From Nitrospinaceae bacterium (lineage in GTDB: Bacteria; Nitrospinota; Nitrospinia; Nitrospinales; VA-1): DNA of 64,000 bases. The notes beneath the pieces are model-generated. The model was not told the origin of the DNA, did no database searches, and saw only the letters and a list, made by a program, of their open reading frames with translations. Each line of letters opens with the position of its first letter. The first letter of the stretch is position 1. The translations under genes were made by a program, and so were the position numbers. Where the stretch lies: assembly GCA_021604505.1 (NCBI GenBank), contig BQJC01000002.1:1-64000 (forward strand), written 5' to 3'. Positions 1 to 9,065 of the stretch are shown piece by piece.

Positions 1-410
1 GGACCCGCATTCTCCAGAAGAGGCTGGTCCGCCAGGGCAGCCACGATCTCTTTTCTATATTTTAATATCCGGGCACTGCAGGCCAGCAACTGCTCATTCG
101 AACAATGCAACTCCCCGTCTTTAAGTTCACTATCGCCCGGAATCAACAATTCATGGTCGCTCCCAACACCGCGCACGGCGTTCTGGATTTCCAGAATCGC
201 CGTGTCTGAAAAACCGATCGTCTTCTTCGGGTTCGTCGATTTTATTTGCACCGTCAGGTCCTTGAGACCCTGGTGCGTCAGGGTTTTGTCATAAAACTCC
301 CCGGAAGGATGCGCCTTAAAGGCTTCTGACAGACCCGGCCATTGAATGACGGCAAACATTACCGATAAAAAGATTGTTTTAAATATAGGAGTGGATCTTA
401 AAAAATTCAT
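1..410 (-). CDS. Secreted protein of unknown function, 3' end outside window
   Basis: An open frame begins at the ATG at 408-410 and runs without a stop to the window edge, giving 136 codons of an incomplete gene. The N-terminus is a typical Sec signal peptide: a basic start (MNFLRS), a hydrophobic stretch to about residue 22, then LSEAFKAHP. The mature part contains LTHQGLKDL and a segment beginning GFSDTAILEIQNAV. It also has two cysteines (LHCSNEQLLAC) that could form a disulfide. I do not recognise the family. It follows the giant secreted protein on the same strand after about 175 bases, so the two could be co-transcribed. Confidence 0.7.
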   Translation of the reverse strand, partial: MNFLRSTPIFKTIFLSVMFAVIQWPGLSEAFKAHPSGEFYDKTLTHQGLKDLTVQIKSTNPKKTIGFSDTAILEIQNAVRGVGSDHELLIPGDSELKDGELHCSNEQLLACSARILKYRKEIVAALADQPLLENAG

Positions 411-585
411 ATTTATTCCCTAAGCATTTTCGTTAAAATTTCTTCATCTATTCCGCGTCCATCAAAAAAGTCAGCCGCTTGTCACAAATTGTCCCTCAAC
501 CTGAAATCCAGGCCCCAGCATTATTCTAACCCCACTGGCACTCTTATAACCGGTCCCTGCTTTTTTCTGGTATCTATTATAGTAT

Positions 586-3500
586 TCAGCTGCATGGGCT
601 CGTAACATATTCTACGTGTAACAGGGGCGCGGCGCTTGAGACTCCGTTGTACGATTCAGCCACCCGTTCTCCCGTCCCATTGATGATGACCGCAAGCGAA
701 TTGCCGCTCTCCCAGCCCGACCGGTCAATAATTTCCTGGACGATTGAAGATATATCCGGAGTCCGTTGATTCGGTCCAGCCTCTCCCACCGAGTCCCAGG
801 GCGCCGGGGACCACGCCACCGAAGCCGTTGTCAGGGACCGCGAGGTGATATTGTTCGTAGTGGTCCGAAACACACCGGCGTTGTCGGTATCGTGCCCCCG
901 AACCGTGAGCGACGTCGGTCCAGAATGCGTTTCATCCGTTTGGAACTGAATATAGGCTTTGGTGATCGTGGAACAATTTGGAATGCCCACTCCTCTGAAA
1001 CGAAGACCAACACTCTGCGGGCCACCTCTATCAAAAACCAGTTCCAGGTCCGAACTCCCACGGTTCACACTTCCGGAGATTCGCTCTTCCGCATCGTCCG
1101 AACCTGATGAAATCCGGATGTCCAGAGTCTCACCGGAACCTGGCGACCCGGCAGAGACGACTAAGTTCACGGCGCTACCTGGGCCGACATTGCTTCCAGC
1201 GGTTGGGTTCTGGCTGATCACTGATCCCACCGAAACGCTGGAACTGTTTTTTGTCGTGACCGTTCCAACGGCCAACCCGGCACCCGTGATAGCTGACTCG
1301 GCGGCGGCCTGTGACTGACCCACCACCGCCGGAACCGGGATCGGTCCGGGGGAACCGCTGGAGAAAACCACATGCAATAAAGGCGCGCCACTTGGTGTGC
1401 TATCAAACGATTCTGCCGCCCGCTCCCCCGTTCCGCTGATGATGACCGCCAGTGGATTGCCACTTGCCCATTGCGGCAAATTAATGATTTCCTGAACGAT
1501 GGAAGATATATCCGGAGTGCGCTGCTTCGTTCCGGACTCTCCCAATGAGTTCCAGGGCACCGGTGACCAGGGCACGGATGCTGTCGTTAATGACCGCGAA
1601 CTGATATTATTGCTCGCGCTGGTGAACGTTTTAGGGTTGGCCGCATCCTGGCCTCGAACCGTGAGCGAGGTAGCCCCCGAATGCTTTTCATCCGCTTGAA
1701 ACTGAACGTAAGCATTGGTGATCGTCGCACCCTGAGGAATGTTCACTCCTTGAAAGCGCAGGCCCACCACTTGGTTGCCGCCGGCATCAAATGTGAGTTC
1801 AAGATCAGAACTGGTCAGCGACATGCTTCCTGTCGCTCGCTCCTCCCCATCGTCGGAACTCGAAGCAATCCGGATATCAAGGACCCCTTCGGATCCTGGG
1901 GAACCGGAGGAAACCACTAAATTTACGGAACTTCCCGGCGCCACACTGGTGCCGCCTGCAGGGTTCTGACTGATCACATCACCCGTTGGAACCGTGGCAC
2001 TGCTCGTCGTTGACGCGTTTCCAACCGTGAGACCCGCGCCGGTGATATTCGACTCCGCGGCGGCCTGTGACTGCCCCACCACACCCGGAACCGAAACCGA
2101 CCCGGAACCAGAGGAAACCACGAGGTTCACGGAACTGCCTGGCGTCACACTGGTGCCGCCTGTGGGATTCTGACTGATCACATCCCCTGTTGGAACCGTG
2201 GCACTGCTCGTCGTCGAAGCGTTTCCAACCGTGAGACCCGCACCGGTGATGTCTGACTCTGCGGCGGCCTGTGACTGCCCCACCACACCCGGAACCGAAA
2301 CCGACCCGCCGGAGCCGGAAGAAAAAACCAGGTGCAGCAAAGCCGCGGCGCCTGGAAGACCATCAAACGATTCCGCCGCCCGTTCCCCTGTTCCGTTAAG
2401 AATAACAACAAGAGGATTGCCACTCGCCCATTCCGGCAGGTCAACGATTTCCTGAATGACCGATGAAATATCCGGAGTTTGCTGACGCGATCCGGCCTCT
2501 CCCACCGAATTCCAGGGAACCGGTGACCAGGGCACGGAAGCTGTCGTTAATGACCGCGAACTGATATTATTGCTGGCGCTGGTGAAAGTTTTAGGGTTGG
2601 CCGCATCCTGGCCTCGAACCGTAAGGACCGTGGTCCCTGAATGTTTTTCATCCGCTTGAAACTGAACGTAGGCATTGGTGATCGTCGCACCCTGGGGAAT
2701 GTTCACTCCCCGGAAGCGCAGTCCAATTTTCTGGTTGCCGCCGCCGTCAAAAGCGAGTTCGAGGTCGGAACTGGCAAGCGACATGCTTCCTGTCGCTCGC
2801 TCCTCGGCATCGTCGGAACTCGATGCAACCCGGATGTCGAGGGTGGTTTGGCCGTTGCCGCTGCCTCCGCCTTCGGTCACCGTCACAGTCTGAATGCCCG
2901 TAGCGGAATTGCCCGCTTCATCCGTGGCCGTCCAAGTCACTTGAGTGCTGCCAAGCGGAAAGCTGGACGGTGCATTCTCGGTGATCGCAATATCACCCGG
3001 AGCGCTCACATTATCGGTTGCCGTAGCGGTGCCCAGGGCCACCACCGTTTGGCTTCCGGTTGCTGCAGCCGTCACATTGGGCGGAGGGATGATCACCGGA
3101 GGAGTGCTGTCCGTGCCTCCTTCCCCAGTGACAGTCACGACCTGCGTCGCAGTGCCAATGTTTCCCGCGGCGTCTAAAGCAACCCAAGTGACTTCATGGA
3201 TTCCAACCGGGAACAGACCTGTTGAGTTATTTGAAAGGAAGAACACGCCCACATCATCGGTTGCCGTCGCCTGACCAATATTTACCGGGGTCAGTGAGCC
3301 CGTGGAGTTGACACTTTTATTAGAGGGAGGCGTCACCCTGGGAGGTGTCGTGTCCACGACGACGGGAAACGTGAGAATATCTTTATTTGAAATATCGGGA
3401 TCTGAGGTGTTAGAGGCAACCGCAGTGAGGATCACTCCCGTATTTACTGGAGTGCCGGAAGGAGCACGGATATCGACTTCCACACTACGGGTGGCTCCCC

Positions 3501-4167
3501 GGCCCAAAGAAAAATTTACTGGAGAAACCCGGGTGATCAAGCCTGTAATCTCCCCTCGTGGATTTTGAGTAGTCCAGTCGATGGCAATATCGGTGACATC
3601 TATCGAAAATGAGCCGCTGTCACCATGATTGGTCACATCAATAAACAATGTCGATGTGTCCCCGCTTTTGTTGGCCGTGGTTCTGTCAAAATTAACCTCA
3701 ACGGTCTGGGGTGTAAAAATTTTAGAGAATAAAATGTTATAAGAAACACCGTCGGTATCCACTCCGCTGACCCCGACCTGGAAGGGCTGATCGGGTGGTG
3801 TGAACGATCCTGTAAATTCGCCGAATCCCGTTCGACGGCCATCGTCAAAAGGCAGAGTCAGATTGATGCTTTGCAGATTACTCCCGGAAAGAGAAACCAG
3901 CCGAAAAGCCGCCGTATCAAATGAGCCCGTCAAAGTCGCTGTGACGGTTTGAGAATTTCCGGCGATGGGGTTGCCTGAGACAGGGACAAGGGCTTCATGG
4001 CCAATCGGCCCCCTCAACTCTGCAAAATCGAAACTCTGGAATACCACGGGGCCGTTGGTCTGAGCAAAACTGGATTCCGCATTCAGGAAACTTAGCAAAG
4101 CGAGTCCAAGAAAAATAAAACCAGCAAGCTTGGAATTCCTCATTACTAATTTACCTTGAATGTTCAT
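586..4167 (-). CDS. Giant secreted HYR/PASTA repeat surface protein
   Basis: This 1193-residue secreted protein has a signal peptide (hydrophobic core about residues 14-36, cleavage near SSFAQ). The ATG at 4143 is an equally good start and sits directly before the signal peptide. Region 40-270 is a beta-rich segment I cannot name. Two HYR-type Ig-like domains follow at about 272-350 and 352-433, each opening with TPPxVxPP and ending VTWxAxDxAGN. The rest alternates an unnamed ~175-residue module (three copies, about 439-619, 762-940 and 1012-1190) with PASTA-like modules (two at 619-762, one at 940-1012; VPGVVGQSQAAAES, ISQNP). The ~175-residue module begins DIR(I/V)xSxSDDAEER, contains GLRFxGV, TPDISS and GERxAES, and ends LLHVxF/Y. 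There is no LPXTG or PEP-CTERM tail. It is probably a surface or matrix protein. The modular composition matches the giant protein near 18800-24466. Confidence 0.85.
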   Translation of the reverse strand: MNIQGKLVMRNSKLAGFIFLGLALLSFLNAESSFAQTNGPVVFQSFDFAELRGPIGHEALVPVSGNPIAGNSQTVTATLTGSFDTAAFRLVSLSGSNLQSINLTLPFDDGRRTGFGEFTGSFTPPDQPFQVGVSGVDTDGVSYNILFSKIFTPQTVEVNFDRTTANKSGDTSTLFIDVTNHGDSGSFSIDVTDIAIDWTTQNPRGEITGLITRVSPVNFSLGRGATRSVEVDIRAPSGTPVNTGVILTAVASNTSDPDISNKDILTFPVVVDTTPPRVTPPSNKSVNSTGSLTPVNIGQATATDDVGVFFLSNNSTGLFPVGIHEVTWVALDAAGNIGTATQVVTVTGEGGTDSTPPVIIPPPNVTAAATGSQTVVALGTATATDNVSAPGDIAITENAPSSFPLGSTQVTWTATDEAGNSATGIQTVTVTEGGGSGNGQTTLDIRVASSSDDAEERATGSMSLASSDLELAFDGGGNQKIGLRFRGVNIPQGATITNAYVQFQADEKHSGTTVLTVRGQDAANPKTFTSASNNISSRSLTTASVPWSPVPWNSVGEAGSRQQTPDISSVIQEIVDLPEWASGNPLVVILNGTGERAAESFDGLPGAAALLHLVFSSGSGGSVSVPGVVGQSQAAAESDITGAGLTVGNASTTSSATVPTGDVISQNPTGGTSVTPGSSVNLVVSSGSGSVSVPGVVGQSQAAAESNITGAGLTVGNASTTSSATVPTGDVISQNPAGGTSVAPGSSVNLVVSSGSPGSEGVLDIRIASSSDDGEERATGSMSLTSSDLELTFDAGGNQVVGLRFQGVNIPQGATITNAYVQFQADEKHSGATSLTVRGQDAANPKTFTSASNNISSRSLTTASVPWSPVPWNSLGESGTKQRTPDISSIVQEIINLPQWASGNPLAVIISGTGERAAESFDSTPSGAPLLHVVFSSGSPGPIPVPAVVGQSQAAAESAITGAGLAVGTVTTKNSSSVSVGSVISQNPTAGSNVGPGSAVNLVVSAGSPGSGETLDIRISSGSDDAEERISGSVNRGSSDLELVFDRGGPQSVGLRFRGVGIPNCSTITKAYIQFQTDETHSGPTSLTVRGHDTDNAGVFRTTTNNITSRSLTTASVAWSPAPWDSVGEAGPNQRTPDISSIVQEIIDRSGWESGNSLAVIINGTGERVAESYNGVSSAAPLLHVEYVTSPCS
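1881..2310 (-). repeat. Tandem PASTA-coding direct repeat, two ~204-bp units
   Basis: Two successive units encode near-identical PASTA modules. The marker gatcacatc recurs at 1972 and 2176, a period of 204 bases (68 codons). Long stretches are almost identical at the DNA level, which suggests recent duplication or gene conversion. Confidence 0.8.
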
Positions 4168-4278
4168 ATAAATAATTCTCCAAAAATTTGAACCCAGTTC
4201 ATCGTTAGATGGAACTCAGTTATTTTGACTATTAATCATTAATTTAATTGGACTTTCTTAAAAACACCTTGAACAGCT

Positions 4279-4316
4279 TTCTATTAGATTATTGATTCTG
4301 TGTAATTCTAATAGAA
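4279..4316. promoter_or_regulatory. 10-bp inverted repeat upstream of giant surface protein
   Basis: TTCTATTAGA at 4279-4288 is matched exactly by its reverse complement TCTAATAGAA at 4307-4316, with an 18-base spacer. It lies about 110-150 bases upstream of the start at 4167. It could be a transcription factor site or a leader hairpin. The AT-rich arms favour a DNA-binding site. Confidence 0.45.
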
Positions 4317-4368
4317 CCAAAGTATACACGAGTATCGCAGCTAAAAAATGACAAAGACCACTAAAACC

Positions 4369-4384
4369 AGTGATAATAATCACA
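4369..4384. promoter_or_regulatory. CRP/FNR-type dyad upstream of giant surface protein
   Basis: The sequence AGTGATAATAATCACA contains GTGA-N6-TCAC, close to the CRP-family consensus TGTGA-N6-TCACA. It lies about 200 bases upstream of the start at 4167. A better match to the same pattern lies at 54496-54511. Confidence 0.4.
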
Positions 4385-4401
4385 TGAATACATAGAAAAA
4401 G

Positions 4402-4419
4402 ATCATAATTTCATATGAT
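4402..4419. promoter_or_regulatory. AT-rich inverted repeat ATCATA/TATGAT
   Basis: ATCATA at 4402-4407 and TATGAT at 4414-4419 form a perfect 6-bp dyad with a 6-base centre, just upstream of the CRP-like dyad as read from the giant gene. Its function is unknown. Confidence 0.25.
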
Positions 4420-4753
4420 TACAGAAAATTTTCGCATTATTTTCGTTCCGATGAACGCTTGGATTGGGCAGACTCGAACTTCTCGGTTGGGTGCGGGCGC
4501 GGAATATCGGGCAGACAATATTTCAACCCGAACGGATCCTCATATTTTTGGAAGGCTGAAAACTCAAGGGAGCAAATACGTGGGTCGCCAAAAACAAAGA
4601 CCCCTATGCCTGAAGCCGCAATATGAAAAAACTGATGCGACAACACACATTTTAGTTGAAGAGACTTAGGATATCCGGAGGGGGGGGATTGCAGATCAAT
4701 CGCAAGAAGTGGATTGCAAAATGGGGTTTCTGACAGATCTAAAGAAATTTTTC

Positions 4754-4799
4754 AACGGCAAGTTAAAAAAACCAAGCGTGAGGCAGGCAACCTGCCGTT
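4754..4799 (-). terminator. Possible terminator of BY-kinase-like gene
   Basis: Directly after the stop codon the minus strand reads GGCAGG-TTG-CCTGCC (4782-4796). A T-rich run follows about ten bases later. A wider alternative pairs AACGGCA (4754-4760) with TGCCGTT (4793-4799). The T-run is not adjacent to the short stem, so termination is plausible rather than certain. Confidence 0.4.
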
Positions 4800-5601
4800 A
4801 TAGACCTTTGTAAATGAATTTTGGAATGTAGTATCTTCGTTTATTAAAGACAATACCTAGAATTTTTCCACCACTCTTTAAAATTTTATCTTTAACACTT
4901 TCCACCACCTGCCAACGGGTTTTTTCGGCTTCCAGAACCAGAACCACACCATCCACCTTACGGGGGAAAGCCATTCCATTTGTAGAAACCGAGGCCGGAA
5001 GCGAGTCGACAAGTATGAAGTCAAACCTTTGCTTCAAATTTTCCCAAAAATCACCTCGGTTTAATGGATCGGAAGCTTGGAGAGCCGCCGATGTGACCGG
5101 TTGGGCAAAGGTTCTCACAACAAATAAGCGCGATTCTGCGATCTGACACAGCGCCTTCTCAAGCGGCACACCGTCCCGGAAAGATTCTTCCAGACTATAC
5201 CCTGACTTAATATCGAAAAAGAGAAACTGACTGGTTTTTTGCATGTCGGTGTCTAAAAGCAGAACCGATTTGCCAAATTTGCCGGACGCGACTTTAGCAA
5301 ACTGCCTGACAATCGTGGATGTCCCTTCTCCTTCCTTTGAGCCTATGAACTGAATCGCTTTTTTTTCAGAATCGGGAAGCAAAGATTCAATCGTCTGATA
5401 GAGGTCGATCATCTCTTCTTCCATTTCCACATCAGAAATTTCTGGAGCATCAGAGGTTTCAGTGGCCTCTGAAGCTTCAGAAGTTTTGAAGGAATCTTTC
5501 GCGGGCCTGGGAACAACCACCGGCTGCTCTAAACCCATCTCACCATTTCGCTCAGATTCAAATTCCCGCTCAGCCTCAAATTCTTGGTTTATTTTTTTCA
5601 T
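4798..5601 (-). CDS. CpsD/BY-kinase-like exopolysaccharide ATPase
   Basis: This 267-residue cytoplasmic P-loop ATPase resembles the kinase partner of Wzz-type chain-length regulators. Residues 1-65 are an acidic, low-complexity linker. The nucleotide site follows: KEGEGTST at 89-96, a Walker A' segment VLLLDTDMQ at about 113-121 and a Walker B-like FILVDSLPA. The usual P-loop lysine (GEGKST) is threonine here, although a lysine sits at the position of the signature lysine of deviant Walker A motifs. The tail ends with a short Tyr-containing segment (RRYYIPKFIYKGL) rather than a long tyrosine cluster. The start is supported by AAAGGATG just upstream of the ATG. The adjacent upstream gene is the Wzz-like protein, as expected for a split PCP/BY-kinase pair that controls polymer length. 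Confidence 0.8.
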   Translation of the reverse strand: MKKINQEFEAEREFESERNGEMGLEQPVVVPRPAKDSFKTSEASEATETSDAPEISDVEMEEEMIDLYQTIESLLPDSEKKAIQFIGSKEGEGTSTIVRQFAKVASGKFGKSVLLLDTDMQKTSQFLFFDIKSGYSLEESFRDGVPLEKALCQIAESRLFVVRTFAQPVTSAALQASDPLNRGDFWENLKQRFDFILVDSLPASVSTNGMAFPRKVDGVVLVLEAEKTRWQVVESVKDKILKSGGKILGIVFNKRRYYIPKFIYKGL

Positions 5602-5684
5602 ATCATCCTTTTACAGGGTATTGCTAGATCAACATTGGCGGCGCCCAAGGGCTCCTTATATAATAACTTTTGATGACAAATCTG

Positions 5685-7202
5685 TCATCCCTTATGTGGA
5701 ACCGATGTAAGAACCGGCAGGCCCAGACGTCTTTCCGCCTCTTCAGGTGTGGAAAGCCCCTGGGTTAAATATTCAGAAAGAAAAGCGAGACCCAATCCCG
5801 AGAAAGCCCCGAGAACAACACTCATGATCACATTCAATTTTTTGTTGGGTTTTATCGGTTTTGGGGGAACGGTGGCCTCCTGAATCACTTTTATATTGTC
5901 CAGTTTCATCTGATCCATTTCTTTCGAAACATTGGCCTCTTCAGATTTCCGCAGGTAAGTTTCATAGTTTTTCTCGTTGGTATCCAGTTTACGCAACAGC
6001 ATCTTATAATCCTGTCCTTTGCGGTCTAAAACCAATAGGTCCTTATCCAACTGGTCCAGTTGCTTCTCAAGATTTTCCTTTTTAGCACCCAGCGAGCTCA
6101 GGTCTGCCCTGGCACTGATCAGGTCCAACTCTATTTTTTGATGGACAATATTTCTTCCCAAACTCTCGCTTTCTTTTAACTCTTCTTCCTGTTTTTTTAT
6201 AAAATCTTCTACAAGCTTTATTTCCTCGCGCACGCTGGATAACAGTTGAATACCCGCATTAAAATTCTTATACTTCCCCACGAGCTCGCTTTCCTTGCGT
6301 TTTAGATCCAGCAAATTCGACTTGGCTTCATCAATGATTTGAAAGCGGTTGCCGCCTCCTCTGGATTGATTAGGTTCATTTTTGGGAATGCCCTGCATCT
6401 GTTCTTCCAAAGAGCCTATTTTTTGTCTCAATTCGCCGATACGGTTTTGAGTGTCCTTCAAAGTGGAATCCAATTCCACACGCTGTTTCAATAAAAGACT
6501 GGTTTGTTCACCGCCAGAAAAAATTTTATGTTTTTGCTTGAAGATCTCTAAATTATTTTCCGATTCCCGCAGTTTTTCCTCATAGATCTTCAGCTGTTTT
6601 TCATACAAGGCAGACATGGAACTGCCAAATATTTGAATGTGTTTCTCCTTGAATAACTCCACCAGCAAATTGATCGCCTTGGCGGCCATATGCGAATCGT
6701 GATGCCGAAAGACAATGTCAATGACATCCGAGTCTCTGACCACTCCAAAGGAAACATTTTCCTCAAACCGTTTGACAGCCGCTTCTAAAGGAGTCATACC
6801 TTTCCGGGGGTTAGCCATCAAAAATGGGTAGATGGTTTCGACCCCCAAAGCATTGATGGTTTTTTCCTTCAGGTCCCGGCTGGTGAGAATTTCAAGCTCC
6901 GTATTCATGACTTTCTTTGGATCAGCAGAAAAAATTTTATTTGTTTCTCCCACTTCAGGACGGTAAATATTCGCTCGTCCCAATTTGATCATGATGCTTG
7001 TTTTTGCCTCATACGTCGGCGAAGCGGTGAATGATCCGACTGTAACGGTTATCACAGTCGCCAGGAAAACAATCCAGATTTTGTGTTTATGCTTAAATAT
7101 TATGGTAAGAAAATCTCTTACACTATATGCGGGTCGGTCTTGTTCCAAAACTGATTGCTCCTTTAAATGATTAAAATCCGCGGTTCTTTTTTCCGCACCC
7201 AA
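5685..7202 (-). CDS. Wzz/GumC-type polysaccharide chain-length regulator
   Basis: This 505-residue inner-membrane protein has the layout of a polysaccharide co-polymerase. It has a cytoplasmic N-terminus, a first transmembrane segment at about 37-58 (IWIVFLATVITVTVG) and a Wzz domain (YEAKTSIMIKLGR, MNTELEILTSRDL). A long periplasmic coiled coil (about 195-430, rich in E, K and L) follows, then a proline-rich PPKPIKPNKK and a second transmembrane segment near 450-485. Such proteins set polymer length and bridge to the Wza export channel. The start is a TTG with AGGA upstream; a nearby start is possible. It lies 84 bases upstream of the BY-kinase-like gene. Confidence 0.88.
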   Translation of the reverse strand: MGAEKRTADFNHLKEQSVLEQDRPAYSVRDFLTIIFKHKHKIWIVFLATVITVTVGSFTASPTYEAKTSIMIKLGRANIYRPEVGETNKIFSADPKKVMNTELEILTSRDLKEKTINALGVETIYPFLMANPRKGMTPLEAAVKRFEENVSFGVVRDSDVIDIVFRHHDSHMAAKAINLLVELFKEKHIQIFGSSMSALYEKQLKIYEEKLRESENNLEIFKQKHKIFSGGEQTSLLLKQRVELDSTLKDTQNRIGELRQKIGSLEEQMQGIPKNEPNQSRGGGNRFQIIDEAKSNLLDLKRKESELVGKYKNFNAGIQLLSSVREEIKLVEDFIKKQEEELKESESLGRNIVHQKIELDLISARADLSSLGAKKENLEKQLDQLDKDLLVLDRKGQDYKMLLRKLDTNEKNYETYLRKSEEANVSKEMDQMKLDNIKVIQEATVPPKPIKPNKKLNVIMSVVLGAFSGLGLAFLSEYLTQGLSTPEEAERRLGLPVLTSVPHKG

Positions 7203-7287
7203 TCAAAGGGTGTCCTGCGCGAAGTATGCTAGCTCCAGTCTGTGCCAAAAATTACCATGCCACTTAACCCTTTGTCGATCTATTTCG

Positions 7288-8001
7288 TTAAAGGACCTTA
7301 GAACCATTTTGCATTTCAAGAGGTTTAGAACCGAAAATATTTTTCCTCAATTCGCACACACCAAATACGACATAAACAAACGCGTAATTGGTTTCCTTAA
7401 ACTCGTAGACTTTTAGTTGGTTACTTAAAGACATATCCAAATCGGCATTCATCACCACCTGCACAAGAACATTATTGATTAGAATCAATCCAGCCAGCCA
7501 TAAGGGAGGGCATGGAAGTCCAATATGGGTGAAAAATTTATTTGCCCAGGAAGAATAGGTATTTAAAAGAGGAAGAAGGACAAAGTAAGATAGACAAAAC
7601 AGAGTAAATATAAGCAGTAAATTGAAATCTCCCACATAAAGAATATCAAGATTGTGCAGATTGGTTTCATTTTGCCGGTTTAACTCTTCCAGGGCCGCTG
7701 GCGTTTCCCACCCGATGATTCGCTGCCCCCAGGAAATTTCTTCTCCAAAACAAACGAACAATAAAAGACCCAGCAAAATATAAAAAACGTTTCTCTTTAT
7801 GTGAAATTTACCGAACCTGTTACCGGAACCACTATCTTTAAAATAAATAATACAAAATAAGGCGGAGGAGATAAGAAAATAAATCGCTCCTATATTTTCA
7901 ATCGGCCCATCTTCCTTTGCCAGCCGGTTCACAATAGTTTCATCAAAAAGGAATATGCCGTAGGTAGAAATCACAAAGATATACAGAAGTATTTTTACCA
8001 T
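7288..8001 (-). CDS. Unknown multi-pass membrane protein, EEISWGQR family
   Basis: This 237-residue protein has about five or six membrane segments. The most conserved stretch follows the third segment: CFGEEISWGQRIIGWETP, then LNRQNETNLHNLDI. Other marked positions are GPIENIGAIY near 32-41, NRFGKFH and LPCPPLWLAGL. A close paralogue lies at 27419-28126, and the motifs are almost identical between them. I know of no assigned function. The invariant polar and charged residues at a membrane edge suggest an enzyme or transporter rather than a scaffold. It sits between the PssD/PssE glycosyltransferase pair and the Wzz-like gene on the same strand, which implies a role in polysaccharide assembly. 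It is shorter than a typical Wzy polymerase. Confidence 0.8.
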   Translation of the reverse strand: MVKILLYIFVISTYGIFLFDETIVNRLAKEDGPIENIGAIYFLISSALFCIIYFKDSGSGNRFGKFHIKRNVFYILLGLLLFVCFGEEISWGQRIIGWETPAALEELNRQNETNLHNLDILYVGDFNLLLIFTLFCLSYFVLLPLLNTYSSWANKFFTHIGLPCPPLWLAGLILINNVLVQVVMNADLDMSLSNQLKVYEFKETNYAFVYVVFGVCELRKNIFGSKPLEMQNGSKVL

Positions 8002-8116
8002 GGCAGATTCAGACCCCTTAAAACAACGTTTCCTTTTTTAGCCAAACACCCGTTTGGTTAAACTCAATACCCATGCTCAATTGGCAATCCATATCAGACA
8101 AAGAAGCGACAAATCA

Positions 8117-8605
8117 TTAACCCAAAAGTCCGGTCAAATGCTCATCCAGTCTGAGACGATCCACACCAGAGGTTTTATTATTTTTTATATCATTCACCAG
8201 GTTATGGTAATTCTTGATGGCAAAAAGCAATTCTTCCTCGTTATAGACAACAATGGCTTTTTTAACTGTTTGAAACTTTTTTGAGAACTCCAGCTGGTGA
8301 TCATCCAAATGTTCATTTTTCTCGTACATCCTTGGCAATAATATAGGAACCTTTCCTAACTCGAGGCATAATAGAGTCGATCCTATACCCGCATGCATAA
8401 TGACGATATCCGCCAATTCGATGTTTTCCACCATCTCGTCATAAGCAATATAATCTTTGAATTGATAGTGCCTCGGACGATAGCCAGAACAGCCGGTCTG
8501 GGCAAAAACCGTGCCCTCGATATCTCTACTTTCTATCCCCTTGTCTATGCATTCCAAGAGACGATCAAATTGAAAGTTTTCTGTCCCAACAGAAACAAAT
8601 ATCAT
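8117..8605 (-). CDS. PssE/Alg13-like glycosyltransferase catalytic subunit
   Basis: This 162-residue protein matches the GT28 C-terminal half family (Alg13, EpsF, PssE). It starts MIFVSVGTE and carries the UDP-sugar binding motif HAGIGST at 71-77, followed by GKVPILLPR and DDHQLEF. Members form a two-part enzyme with an Alg14/PssD membrane anchor and add the second sugar to a lipid-linked acceptor. The PssD-like gene lies immediately upstream and the two overlap by four bases (8602-8605), which fits translational coupling of the two halves. Confidence 0.88.
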   Translation of the reverse strand: MIFVSVGTENFQFDRLLECIDKGIESRDIEGTVFAQTGCSGYRPRHYQFKDYIAYDEMVENIELADIVIMHAGIGSTLLCLELGKVPILLPRMYEKNEHLDDHQLEFSKKFQTVKKAIVVYNEEELLFAIKNYHNLVNDIKNNKTSGVDRLRLDEHLTGLLG

Positions 8606-9051
8606 AGGACCTGTCCTTTAAAACTGGCTTTCTTGAACTTGCCTGCCAACTCCGGCCATTGAACCAACAGGTGATCGACCACCGGATAAATCAATTTACC
8701 CGTCAAAGAAAGATCGTCTACCCGGGTCAGCGACTCAACGTATACCGTTTTTATTCCAAATAATTTGGCCGTATAAACAAAGGGAACAGCGATGCCGGCT
8801 CCTGTTGTGAGAATCAGATCGGGTTTTTCCCTTTTTAAAATTTTGAAAGCTAAAAAAGCATTTCTAAATAAATTTTTTATATTCCTATTGGTCGGCGAAT
8901 ACGCCCAATAATGATCGTCCTGGCTCAGCAAAGTTTGGGTATCCGGCTTTTTAAAAGTAACCCAAAGGCGCGTGTGTCTTTTCCAAAACTCTTTTAGACA
9001 ATAAAGCTGTCTGAAATGACCTCCCGAAGAGCAAACCAGGCAAATTTTCAT
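8602..9051 (-). CDS. PssD/Alg14-like glycosyltransferase anchor subunit
   Basis: This protein of about 149 residues belongs to the Alg14/PssD/EpsE family. It has the N-terminal CSSGGHFRQL motif, then ILTTGAGIAVPF and YVESLTRV. These proteins tether the catalytic PssE-type subunit to the membrane. I chose the ATG at 9051; a TTG two codons upstream (9057) is also open. The stop overlaps the PssE-like start, so they are certainly co-transcribed. Confidence 0.87.
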   Translation of the reverse strand: MKICLVCSSGGHFRQLYCLKEFWKRHTRLWVTFKKPDTQTLLSQDDHYWAYSPTNRNIKNLFRNAFLAFKILKREKPDLILTTGAGIAVPFVYTAKLFGIKTVYVESLTRVDDLSLTGKLIYPVVDHLLVQWPELAGKFKKASFKGQVL

Positions 9052-9065
9052 TCGCAAATCATCAC

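Larger units (their letters stand above)
4168..4797. other. Intergenic region with several dyads, no credible gene
   Basis: This AT-rich spacer separates the BY-kinase-like gene from the giant secreted protein, both on the minus strand. I see no convincing coding frame. It holds three dyads upstream of the giant gene, listed separately, and a hairpin close to the upstream gene's stop. It is the likely promoter region of the giant secreted protein. Confidence 0.6.

Noticed and set aside
766-3568. Many plus-strand frames opposite the first giant protein
   Set aside because: They are antisense shadows of a repetitive coding region and reappear at each repeat.
4415-4669. 84-residue plus-strand open frame
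   Set aside because: No ribosome site, no recognisable domain, composition typical of non-coding sequence, and an overlapping frame on the other strand is equally long.
7288-8001. Wzy polymerase
   Set aside because: Too short, with five or six helices and no large periplasmic loop; Wzy proteins usually have ten or more helices.
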